DNA from: Tubiluchus corallicola
Taxonomy: Eukaryota > Priapulida > Priapulimorpha > Priapulimorphida > Tubiluchidae
Direction: 5' to 3'
DNA: 60,000 nucleotides
NCBI GenBank assembly: GCA_030141605.1
Contig: JAQGDQ010000021.1
Coordinates: 870,001-930,000, forward strand
Both the position numbers and the translations under genes were made by a program. The notes under the pieces are model-generated. The model ran no database searches. It had not been told where the DNA came from and saw only the letters and a list, made by a program, of their open reading frames with translations. Positions 49,834-60,000 of the stretch are shown piece after piece; positions within the stretch are counted from its first letter, which is position 1, and every line of letters starts with the position of its first letter.

Positions 49834-49993
49834 TAGGCGTACGGGAGAAAGTTTCACCGGGAGTAGGGGGAATTTGAGCTGAAAATTTTCCAAATTGCCG
49901 TAATCTGATGGGTGATTCCCAAACAACGTAATTCCCAAACAAACGGGTCACGTAATTTTACAGAATATAGACTATTTAAAGTGTTTAATATAT

Positions 49994-50083
<90 letters not shown>

Positions 50084-50645
50084 ACTCAACACATAGTAAT
50101 TCCACTATTAATAGTCATATATGCAAGAAGTACAAATTACAATACAATAACAACGCAATAACTAAAAAAGTCATGAGTCTAACAAGACACAAGCTAAAGT
50201 GGGTGTTTTCACTGAGCAAACATGCAAATTCTTTCAAACTTTTTGTGTAATGCCTCAGAAATTAAAAAAAAATAATGGTGACAGTTTATGTTTGCCTTAA
50301 GATGTTTATAACCTTGTCAGCTCATTAATGAGCATATACTTAAAAAATGTATAGAGGATTTATACGGTTTAGCGAACCAAAATTAATAGCAGGTACTACT
50401 GTATTATTAACTTCAAAATTTTTGAAACCTAAATACAATTCGTCGTACAAGAAACAGTTGAATTGCACCCAGCAATAAGAGGCGGTGCAGTAAACAATTT
50501 TTGAATACCGAAACCATAAATTTTGAAATTTCAAACAGAATTATCCGGCCTAAAAACAACTAGTTTTTGCGTTGAAAATGTACAATACGTTTGCCTTGGG
50601 AGGGGTGGGCACTACGCCCCCCCCCCGCGCCGCTTCGTACGCCTA
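49834..50645. mobile_element. Possible element with TAGGCGTACG ends
   Basis: TAGGCGTACG (49834-49843) and CGTACGCCTA (50636-50645) are perfect 10-bp terminal inverted repeats. The left is followed by G-rich sequence (gggagtaggggg) and the right preceded by C-rich sequence (cgcccccccccc), which partly extends the symmetry. No clear target duplication is seen. The 812-bp interior contains a (TA)n tract (50002-50079) and no protein. Confidence 0.5.
50002..50079 (+). repeat. (TA)n microsatellite
   Basis: About 39 pure TA units, with a degenerate lead-in from about 49988. Confidence 0.97.
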
Positions 50646-53600
50646 GGTACATGATGTCGTTATCTATATCTGATTCCAGCTATCGCATGATATCGCTTTC
50701 TCGCTGAATAAGCCTGAATTCAAAGATAACATGCCCGGCTTGTTTTACTATCCGTGCGGTTTGATCCATTCGTGTTATTGTGACCAATTAGATCAATTGC
50801 AGCATATTCATTACAACAAGCATTAAATACCAACGTATATTTGTCACTGAATATAGTCTATTCTGTACAAACAGTCTACAATAATGAGTGCATTAATACT
50901 AATAGGAACGGCGCATGCCAAAAAATTTCAAATTGAAATTTGTTGCATTACATAGTGCGGTTGCACTGAAGTTGATTTCAACTAATCATTTATTTTTAGA
51001 TTATTGCGGGCTGCACATACAATATTTGTTTCCCAGATATACATAAATTTCTCTGCTTGCTTGGCTAATCAGTCAGATACTGGTATGGCTTCCTCAGCTT
51101 ACATGCTGCCACGTCTAACAATAGGAAGCAAAATACCCGTGATTATGATTATGATCCTTCTATTCATGCCAGAAATGCAAAAAGCATTAAATTTGCATTT
51201 CATGCAAAAAAACATAATAATTTAGTTGAAACTGGCATCCCCAAATACATATTATCTGTACATATGTTTATTATGTGCTATTTAAATGTTTGCAATATGG
51301 AGAACTAACATCATTAATATGTGAATCTATCAAGATTTTTTACATATGATCATCAATATTTGAAAGGAATAAAACACAGAGTTAACGACTGACTTACAAT
51401 TTCTAACTATGCTTTGAAGTTTCCACGCACGTAAGGACTTCTTCAAAGCAAAAAACGTTATTTAAACATTTATATATGTGTTTGCGTTTTAAACTATTTG
51501 CAACCAAACAATTATTTTACGAATAGATGGAAATGTTGAAGAGTGTATAGTATACAGAGCCAATATACTCAATTTTATACAACAAATTTAACAAGTGTCG
51601 AAATCTACCAAGCCCAGCTCATTTTGGAGTCGTTGTAGCTCAAAAACTAACAGTTTTAAGCACAACATGAAATAATTTAATAATATTGCACAGCAGGCTT
51701 CCTTCCCATGATTCATTGAACAGGTGCTGCGGGTATACTCAGTATACTTAAACTCAACGTAAGCAAGAATATATGTAATCACTAATCAGCATCAGTTTTA
51801 CAGCTCGCTTGCTTGCGCGTTATTCGATAACTTCATAATGAATTAAAGCTTGTGAACATTATAAACCGACAATAAAATCAACATGATTCGTTATCACTGT
51901 AATAACAACGTCGTTTACGTAATTATGTTTTTCAGAATTGCGAGGAAAAGTTACATTAAAATTCCTATTATAAATCAGTAATTAATTACTGATACTAAAG
52001 AGGGCAGCACCAGCGCGGTAAACACTTATTATTTTAACGATATATTCTAATTAACAATCACGTGGTAATAGCCATTGACAAGAAAGAAATCACCGTTTTT
52101 AACATTTTGTTACCAATCAAAATAAACTATTTGGTCAAAAATTAATGAAAATGGATTTTTCAACACATTTGCATTTTTGCAGTCTGATGAAGATTGTAAT
52201 TGCACTCTTTGTGTCTCTCATGTATCCATTTTAACTTGTTTGTTATTGTGCATCTTCTATTGTTTTATGCATTTTTATTGAATATATTAGTGCTTTACAA
52301 AATAAAATAAAGATGAATAAATAAACATCAAAGAAGAAGTATTATAAATCTTAATGCACAACAACCATTCTATCTGTAGGCAAAACGGTCCTGAAAAAGC
52401 ATAGACTGCAAGAAATCGTTACAACGTTTAAAAGAAAGATAAAGCATTAGGGAAAATGGTAGAGTGTCTTCTGATCGTCCCATCTTAGTTGATACTATTC
52501 AATATTCAATAATATTGCAGTAAATAACGTTATTGAATGTTTTCAAAAATATAAACAGTTTCCTAAATGATTTTATTTCCTGTAATTACGCTAATGTACT
52601 TGTTATTCTTTTCGGTCTATTGGCCTCAGTTAAAGTAGATAGAAGTGCATATTTCATGCTGACTACACATGTATTTTCAAATAGTGAGCTTTGCAACAAG
52701 ATGGCACAAGACTCGCTCACTCATCGTTTGGCATGGCATGGTTTTCATGACATGGCTCCGTGAGAAAAACGATTGTTGGGAAGTAATAACACACAGCTCG
52801 CTCTTTATTCACGATTATATAAATAACAGTAATTCGATAAGGTGGTTCCACTAAGAGAGGGCAAAAGCTACAAATTGTGAACACTTGCCAATATAAGTCA
52901 CAAACTAGCCCCAGGAAAGCGCCTCGGAATAATTAATTGCTTCGTAAGCAGTGATTTTCATAGAAGCTTAGACGAGACTGAATAAATTTCGTGATAAATA
53001 ATCACTACGTTGGTTTTCTCGCCGTAAAAATAGCCTGCCGTTATTTATTAAACTATGAATCAACGACAATATGTCATCGGATGACGTTAACAAGTAATTT
53101 ATTACATTTAATAATCTCGGGAAAAATATATCACTATCACGGAAGGCAGACATTAAGTGCAACCAGTTAAGATAGCAATTAGTGTCTTTGAAACGAGAGC
53201 AATCCAATACACATTACATTCATACAGACATCCTTTTTCATTTATTAATCACAGATACTTATTAAGTTCCTTAACGCGACATCCTTTATTACATATACTA
53301 ATTAAATTAAACTGCAGTGCGAGTATTTTAATTATTATATAGCCCAATGAGAAGATGTAGTGACGATAGTATCATAATATTTCCCACAAGTTTACATACA
53401 CTGAAATATTTACGGAGTATGCTACAAAGTTACTTTAATATATACTTTTTAGTAAACCTTGCTAAACGACGGCGCTGTAAATGTTTGCATCATAAACCTA
53501 CCAACAAATATATCAGAGGTGGCGTCACCTGCTAAAATTTTCACTGAACTAACTAAAAACTATGGTATCTCTTCAGTAACAGCTTCAGGCAGCGGATGAC

Positions 53601-54593
53601 AGTGTATAAGATATTTAAACGAATGTGTTAATTTGAATGAAGATATTTCTCTTTTATGAGAAATAATTGTTAGCTTTGTATAAGTAATTCGATACAAATC
53701 ACCAATGAGAATATTGCAAATGCGAAAATTCTACGGACGGGTATCAGTAAGTTTGTCCTAACGCACAGTCTCTTGTCTGAATTTCCCTAAAATCGTCAGC
53801 AACACGAAACAAATAATCTGCTATTACTGTACAGGGTGACTCATAACATATTGTTAGGGAGGGAAGTACCAGTACAGAACAATTTATAAGTAGGCCTACT
53901 GCTCAATCATTTGCGAATCTATTCATAACCTCTACATTTAATATTAAAGACGAGGATGTTTCGAACGGTTTAAAATCTTGAAGGGTTTGATTGGAGCAGC
54001 GACCTGAAAACTCTAAGATTATTTTTTTCAATTGAACTGAACAACACGGAAATTCACTGGACCTCAACTCGCCAAGCACACTTCAGTTATCTTGAAGGCT
54101 AAGTGGTCGCCTTAAACAAGAGCGTGACACTGATCAGTAGTAAGTTCTTAAGAGACAAAGTTGTGAGACATCAGCAAGATGTGTTGGAGGATCTTGCGTT
54201 CTACAAGTCGCTGTACACATGATCATATCTCTCAAGACTGCAGACAGAGCGAGGTGTACGAGGCTTAAGCACTAAATTTTGGGGGCATAATACATTCACA
54301 ACTATATCAGCAACATTCTGTAATATTATTCGTTGCTTCTGAACCCCCTGGCAAAAGGTGATGTACCACCGTTTATAAGGTATGCGATAACTATTATTAA
54401 AAAACGTAATAGTCTCAACAGGTTTGTCTGGTGCATCTACAATAGAAGACATGACACAATTTTAAATTAAAATTCACATTTCAAATTGAGGTGCCAGTTC
54501 TATTTTCTAATATTTGCGGAAACAAAAGATCAACTGTACGCAAGTGACGTAAAGGCTGTTTCACACCAATTCAATAACCTATTAACAAACAAA
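50646..54593. other. Non-coding stretch
   Basis: Nearly 4 kb of AT-rich DNA without a supported gene. An 83-codon ATG-initiated minus-strand frame at 54201-54452 has balanced composition but no known motif. Confidence 0.4.
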
Positions 54594-55242
54594 TTTAGGG
54601 AGAGCAGGGTGATATTTCATATCCTACACCACTTTGAAGTAAGGTAAAGTATACACTTTAACAATTATAATAATGCCAAAGTGTTTCCGATTATTAAATA
54701 ATATGTTAAAAACTCAATTAATGGCGGGCGAGCTCAACTAGTGACGACATCAAATTGAATATAACTTTCAACAGCACAACATTCCATCAGCGTGTTGTAC
54801 GTGGTTGCAAAAGCCAAACGTGAAGTACAGTGCTACTGTGCAACATTCAGTATGATATACAAAAACTCGGCAAATTCTAAGTGTAAAATTCAGGTTTCAT
54901 GTTTACCGTTGTGCTTATACATACACTCTCGAGCGTATGCACTACGTCACAACTAAACACCTCTGAACTAAGAGTTGCAGTACTTTTTTGTGCAATGAAA
55001 TTCTGAGATGCAGGTGCTAGCGCCTATCTAACTAGCAAATGACGAGATGTAACAGTGAAACGCGAAGCACAAGCCACGTGAATGCGAAATTAAATTTCTG
55101 TGATAATAACTCTTTAATAATTAAAATATATTGAATTAATAATTAAAACATTCTTGAAAAAATATTATGCTCCCTTTCAATATTTTATATGGCAGGTTGT
55201 TTTAAACTGTAGTTTAAAACGGTGTCCCGTTTTCCTTTAAAT
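54594..55242 (+). mobile_element. Family C MITE, copy 3
   Basis: The left end TTTAGGGAGAGCAGGG (54594) and right end CCCGTTTTCCTTTAA (to 55239) are imperfect inverted repeats. The interior aligns with copy 1 from end to end, with a local taataattaaaa duplication at about 55114-55149 making it longer. Non-coding. Confidence 0.75.
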
Positions 55243-57795
55243 TTACAATTCCAATTCTGCTTCTGCTGAGCGAACGCGTTGGCAGGCTAAACCATGTTTT
55301 CTCTCCTATAGTAGAAGCCCTTGGGGAAGGATCAGTAACGCCATGTATCTGCGTGTTTTCCATCAAGATTAAGAAAAGGTAACGCGGCTTACACTCTGCT
55401 TTTAGAAGATAAACATTTTGCTTTGGCGTGAGCAGTGAAACATCAGATTACTGAAAAACAAGTCAATGATGTTTGGACATGTAGCAGGAAATACTTCTCA
55501 TTGACAACAGCAATAGCAAAAGCAAGAAACCCACTTAACCTCTAGGCTTCATCCTCGCAGAGCTTGATATAGTCGAATCCTTAACTGGGATCCATAAATT
55601 TCATCTCTTTGTGTGAATGGGCGTTTATTGGATTTTTGATTCGAGTGCAGATCATCTCCCCCCAATCAACCATTTACAGGGGACTACATTTTCCATTTTG
55701 TCTGAGGGTCTATACTAGATTGAGGTCCACTTGACCCTACTCTGTTTTTAATAATATCAAGTCCTGGAACTGTCACTGTGTTTCACTATCACTTGTTAGT
55801 TCCAAACGGGTTAATGTTGATGCAAAATCGAAATGGATATTGTATTGGCCAACTAAGGCACTCGTGCATTTCAGCAAGAGATTTTTTTTATTATTTAACA
55901 GTTACGTGACAAAATGTAAAGTGGATGAGTGGATACATAAAGAAATTAAGATTACCAACAAGTAATTAGTTTGTCACAAAAGCTGAAAATCACAAAAGAA
56001 ATCGTGACTCCAAACTAACCAGCTGGCACATTCACTATAAAAAACAATTTTTACGGATCACTAGAATGGAATCTGGAGAATTTTAAAAGATCGTAATTCA
56101 AAAAAGTGAGAATTATTATAGCGTTCTATGTTAAATATGTAAGATTTCTACATTTTTGCCTTGTTTAAGTGGCAGCATTAAAAGAAACTGCAAGTTGTTG
56201 TGAAAAGGAAATTAGCAGATGTGTATTTTTGAATATAAAAGAGCCTACAGACTACAATAACAACATAAATATGTTCACGTTAATCTAAAGATAACTACCA
56301 ATGCTGAATTTAAAATTGTGTTTTATCTGAATGTAAGAATTGCAAAAACACTTTTAAATTTATATAAAAATGCAGTAATAACTCACAACTGACGAACAAT
56401 ATTATTTAAAATACTACAGCACCCATGAATAAATTAAATAACTTGCAACACGCATTACACCTCACCTTAATATTTTTAAGTTATTGTTTATTCATAAAAT
56501 TTAGTTTCCTGTTAAAAAACACAAAGATCAAAAATCCCTGATAAAATGTGTAAATAATCAGAATTGCAATCATAACACTATATAGAGTTTGCTACAGATT
56601 CACTTACCACACAATGTAGAAAAGTAGCACCAGTGATAGAAGTGTAACAGAATGTAATTTATACAAAGCTCATATGCTTCAGAAATTCCTCAATATGAGT
56701 ACAAAACAGCGATTTCTATAATATACTACATATCGGATAAGTTGTGTGTACAAGCTCTAGTTACAAAGTACATGTTATAGGCCTAAACATTTATTTACAC
56801 AAGATGATTGTGTCAATCGAATACCTTGTTTCATCTATCAACAAAACACAAATGTGTGCTTTATTACATAGAGAAACAGCAAACTTTTTTAACAAAAAAT
56901 TGGTTGTGTACAGAACAGTTAAACATTTTAACAATTACAACTTAAAATAATGCTGTTATAAAATTTTAAATCATATTATAAAGTGACACGGTAGATTTCC
57001 TATTAAAGTAAAATAAAAAAATAGTAAGGTCATATATCTTTTAGATAAAAATATTTAAATAACTACTTGTTGTGCATGTTACTGTAAACAACAAGCCTGC
57101 TACGATTGTAAGGTAAGATCAAACAAAATGTATTGTTTACACTGCTATTTGAACAACTAATAAGGAAATTACCAATAATCAAAATGTCAATACTGTATAA
57201 AGTGAAAAATTGTACTTACATATGTGCATGATGATTTATTATTTACAAAGAAAACAATTACTGTTACTAATTATTTTCGACTAAACACTAATATGTCCAA
57301 CCACGATGAAACTAATTGCCACGAAATGCCAATTCGAAAACTGAAATTTCAGAATTAAATTACAGAAAGAAACTGATGAAACTTAATAGAAATTCAATTT
57401 AGTATATGTACAGATAATCAAATCAAAATGTAATTTCTAGCTGATAACTATTATTGGGCTAAATATTTTAAACTTTTAGCGAAACTTGTGCTAAGAGACT
57501 TATAAGCAGTTAATATTTAATGGAAGCCATTAGCTATGATACCAAGCTATGACAGGTCAATATTAATACTTCCAAATGGTGCTTTAGTTGTTTCTGTGTT
57601 TTTCTTGTAAAATTCGTTGCATAATGAATTATGCATCTGATTAACAAAAAGAAAATGTGGCTGCTTGTTTCATAAAATGGAATTGGCAACTATCTAACAT
57701 CAAATGAAAAACCTCAATGCCCATCTCAGGCAAAATCAGAAAAGTGCTTTATACTGAAACCTGGACAGAAGTGTTTTTGGTCGAAATTTTTGAAT
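55243..57795. other. Non-coding stretch
   Basis: AT-rich, increasingly so from 55.9 kb. The part nearest 57.8 kb may include alternative 3' UTR of the NOX2-like gene. No other gene or repeat recognised. Confidence 0.4.
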
Positions 57796-57801
57796 TTTAT
57801 T
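57796..57801 (-). promoter_or_regulatory. Polyadenylation signal for the NOX2-like gene
   Basis: TTTATT on the plus strand, that is AATAAA on the minus strand, about 150 bp past the stop codon. More distal signals could also be used. No oligo-A tract follows in the genomic sequence. Confidence 0.5.
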
Positions 57802-57954
57802 AATGACCAAACTATAAACAATAAATTATGGTTTTCATAAACTTAATCAGGTTTACTATTGCCCTTTTAAATGGATGTAATAAAACTACTGATTAGAATT
57901 ATCACAGTCTTGCGTGTTCAGTTTCAATACAAAATCAGAATCACAGAAAATGAA

Positions 57955-59637
57955 TTAAAAATTCTCTTTATTAAAATAGAAATGTGTACCGCCTTCATCG
58001 GCTGATGAATACTTGTTGCACATACTTCTCAATGTCTTACTTAGTAGCTTTGGACCACAGACAAATACACCAACACTTGCACCAGGATTAACAGCCGCCA
58101 CATTGCTGAAAATTAAATTCCAGTTGGGTCGTCCATAATGTGTCTTATGGCGCAAGTTTGTAAGAAGATCATACACACTCTGTTCATGTGATACTATATT
58201 TCTAACTAGACTTACATCCCAACCACGGGTAAGGTAAATATTGAATTCGATAAAACCCTGTGTTCGTTTTTCAGCCATTTGTCTTTCGAGTGATTTTAAC
58301 AAATCTGCAAACCATTCAAATGCATGCATATCTGGTGAAAGCCAGTAGAAATACACTTTTTTTAAATTAAGCTTAGTTCTTCCATTTGAACTGTTGTGCT
58401 TGTTCCAGATAGATTTTAGCACGGATGCAAATGGTGTAACACCAATACCAGCACCGACCAAGACTGCAACATTATAATCACCATGGAAGACATCTTCACT
58501 TGCTGTTCCAAATGGTCCATCTATTGCAATAGAAGGAAGCTCAGCTGGTGGTTCTGATGCATCAGTGCCACACAGTCTTGCAAGTCCGCTTGTCCAGTCA
58601 CCCACTATTCTGATATGAACAGAAATATGGTCATCTTCTGGACAAGATGTTAGTGTGAAAGGATGCCACTGAAAAAAGCCAACTTGACTGCATCGAATGA
58701 ACACATACTGACCAACTTCGGCACGAAATCCTTCTTTTTTCATTTGAATTTCGAATGTTCGTGATGGATGCTTAATCACTTTCAAAATTGTTACTTTCTG
58801 AAAGCTTCTGTATATACGAATGAGTCTTTCTATACAATATAAGATTATTGGACCCAAACACCACTTCCAAGATGCTGCTGGATTACCTACAAATGTTGGT
58901 AGTGGACACTCTCCAGTACCCCAAGTGCTCCACTGATCAGCACATGTTGCTGGATCGTGTTCATCTGTGTTATTCTGGTACTTCACCACACCTTGAATAC
59001 CATGCAGTAGTAAACCCACATAATATATTATAAATAGATGATGAGTGAACCAAAAGACTTCATAATATGAACGCCTTATCAGTGTAGTAGATGATGTTAC
59101 CATGAGAATCAAAGCAAGGGTGATAAAAAGTCCTGTTACTCCTGGAACAATCTTGAAAATTTCTTTTATAGCATCAGATCCCCTTTCTGAAACGGGATTT
59201 GGCCCACTTGGCATATTTGTTAATGTCAATATTACGTCATCTTCACTATCGTGAGCTTGGACAAACCGTTCCAAGTTATAGCAGTGAGCCGATACATGAA
59301 TTATTGTTAAAAGGCTAATAAAATAAGCTAAGTATCTATGCACTACTAAATTACGATCCAGCTGATGTCTAAAACTGCGCTTGCAGCAAGTGCTTGTACC
59401 TCTGATGAATGATAACAGATTTCTACACACGGGCAATAGCACCAAAAAACTGTTGAAGTTTAAAAGGTACGCCGCTGACCTTGCAAAAGGTAAACCATGT
59501 CCAATAATCAATCGCAAATAAACGTACTTTGGCGCCATGTAACTCACATATGTTTTCACAAACAGACCTACATTGACAGCTAACCACACAATGAACAGTA
59601 ACCAAGTGGGACCCTCGTTTCTAAGCCAATTTCCCAT
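57955..59637 (-). CDS. NADPH oxidase, NOX2/gp91phox type, intronless
   Basis: Catalytic membrane subunit that moves electrons from cytosolic NADPH through FAD and two haems to O2, giving superoxide outside the cell or in the phagosome. The protein has 560 residues (human NOX2 has 570) and starts MGNW, the family N-terminus, at the ATG 59635-59637 in strong context (A at -3, G at +4). Six-helix ferric-reductase domain, about 10-280: haem histidines H100, H114, H199 and H212 with NOX2 spacing (14 and 13). FAD site HPFTLTS (325-331) and GDWTSGL. NADPH sites DGPFGTAS (373-380), VLVGAGIGVTPFAS (392-405) and VFVCGPK (524-530). C-terminus HFYFNKENF, as in NOX2. There are no EF hands, so it is not NOX5 or DUOX. 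No stop or frameshift in about 1.7 kb. The absence of introns suggests an old retrocopy or complete intron loss. Confidence 0.97.
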   Translation of the reverse strand: MGNWLRNEGPTWLLFIVWLAVNVGLFVKTYVSYMAPKYVYLRLIIGHGLPFARSAAYLLNFNSFLVLLPVCRNLLSFIRGTSTCCKRSFRHQLDRNLVVHRYLAYFISLLTIIHVSAHCYNLERFVQAHDSEDDVILTLTNMPSGPNPVSERGSDAIKEIFKIVPGVTGLFITLALILMVTSSTTLIRRSYYEVFWFTHHLFIIYYVGLLLHGIQGVVKYQNNTDEHDPATCADQWSTWGTGECPLPTFVGNPAASWKWCLGPIILYCIERLIRIYRSFQKVTILKVIKHPSRTFEIQMKKEGFRAEVGQYVFIRCSQVGFFQWHPFTLTSCPEDDHISVHIRIVGDWTSGLARLCGTDASEPPAELPSIAIDGPFGTASEDVFHGDYNVAVLVGAGIGVTPFASVLKSIWNKHNSSNGRTKLNLKKVYFYWLSPDMHAFEWFADLLKSLERQMAEKRTQGFIEFNIYLTRGWDVSLVRNIVSHEQSVYDLLTNLRHKTHYGRPNWNLIFSNVAAVNPGASVGVFVCGPKLLSKTLRSMCNKYSSADEGGTHFYFNKENF

Positions 59638-60000
59638 TGTGCTCAAAGAACAGGCTTACGTTTCCCAGAAGATAAATCTTTCAACGAGAGCTTGTTGGGA
59701 AAGCATCTCCTTGATAAATGTTTCCGAAAACCACAGGTTTCTTGAGATAAAACACATCTCCATTCTTCATTTTAATAATAGTTCGAAGCTTATGCTGTTC
59801 GCAGGTTACCATTGCCAAATAAAGTTCCCTAGAAACAAAGACAAATATGTTTGCCGACTGAATCAAAATTTAACAAATAAAAATAACAATAATATTTAAA
59901 AATTGCGAAATTTTATCTACAAAAACGATTTAAACAAACAGAAGTGTCTACATTGCTAGAAAGTAAGCAACAACAATGAAATACAAACAAAAACTGAAGA
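59638..60000. other. Upstream region of the NOX2-like gene
   Basis: It should hold the leader and promoter of the minus-strand oxidase gene. No TATA box or recognisable regulatory site was identified. The reading frame of the gene extends three codons upstream of its ATG without another ATG. Confidence 0.35.

Noticed and set aside
52200-52330. Possible LINE 3' tail (ttacaaaataaaataaagatgaataaataaa)
   Set aside because: AATAAA plus a simple A/T tail is common in AT-rich DNA; no ORF2 signature lies upstream.
53834-53860. tacagggtgactc resembling a transposon terminus
   Set aside because: No inverted partner found nearby.
54201-54452. 83-codon minus-strand ORF starting MSSIVDAPDKPVETI
   Set aside because: Balanced composition and a genuine ATG, but no motif, neighbouring exon or other support; a homology search would decide.
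1-60000. CRISPR arrays, rRNA or intact tRNA genes, prokaryotic operons
   Set aside because: None seen; the regular arrays at 23.2 and 47.5 kb are head-to-tail tandem units without distinct spacers.

Overview
The window reads as nuclear DNA of an invertebrate animal, probably aquatic. By eye it is about one third GC and gene-poor. It is full of microsatellites, short non-autonomous DNA transposons and decayed LINE fragments, and its proteins are of metazoan type. Phylum cannot be fixed from the sequence. No prokaryotic features (operons, Shine-Dalgarno sites, CRISPR) are seen.

Only two genes are certain. At 13633-14130 (+) there is an intronless small heat-shock protein gene with a complete alpha-crystallin domain and a C-terminal I-P-I motif. 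At 57955-59637 (-) there is a complete 560-residue NOX2/gp91phox-type NADPH oxidase in one uninterrupted reading frame, which is unusual because animal NOX2 genes normally have many introns. Four weaker coding candidates are offered at low confidence: possible exons at 29579-29895 (-), 38329-38510 (-) and 34127-34287 (+), and a 58-codon ORF at 33043-33219 (-). A GC-richer patch at 36840-37084 also has several open frames.

The rest is mainly repeats. Comparing the window with itself gives three families of roughly 420-650 bp elements, called A, B and C here. Their best-preserved ends carry TTAA followed by A/G-rich sequence (TTTAAAGGAAA-like). Family A has six loci, one of them an inverted pair and one split by a LINE 3' end with matching 6-bp flanking repeats. 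Family B has two copies and family C three. A mosaic at 28947-29418 has a C left half and a B right half. Two further short elements have hAT-like ends (CAGGG...) and direct-repeat flanks: 19213-19639 (6 bp) and 45454-45710 (perfect 8 bp). Other structures are a 5 x 102-bp tandem array, a 31-bp minisatellite, a 250-bp polypurine tract, long AT, CA, TTA, GACA and TC microsatellites, and several perfect hairpins or palindromes.

Layout: 1-13 kb repeats and featureless DNA; 13.2-14.3 kb sHSP gene; 16-33 kb dense transposon remnants and the tandem array; 29-39 kb scattered possible exons among MITEs; 39-57 kb microsatellites and MITEs; 57.8-59.7 kb the NOX2-like gene. The two real genes are over 40 kb apart and convergent, with no evident shared function beyond general stress or redox biology.
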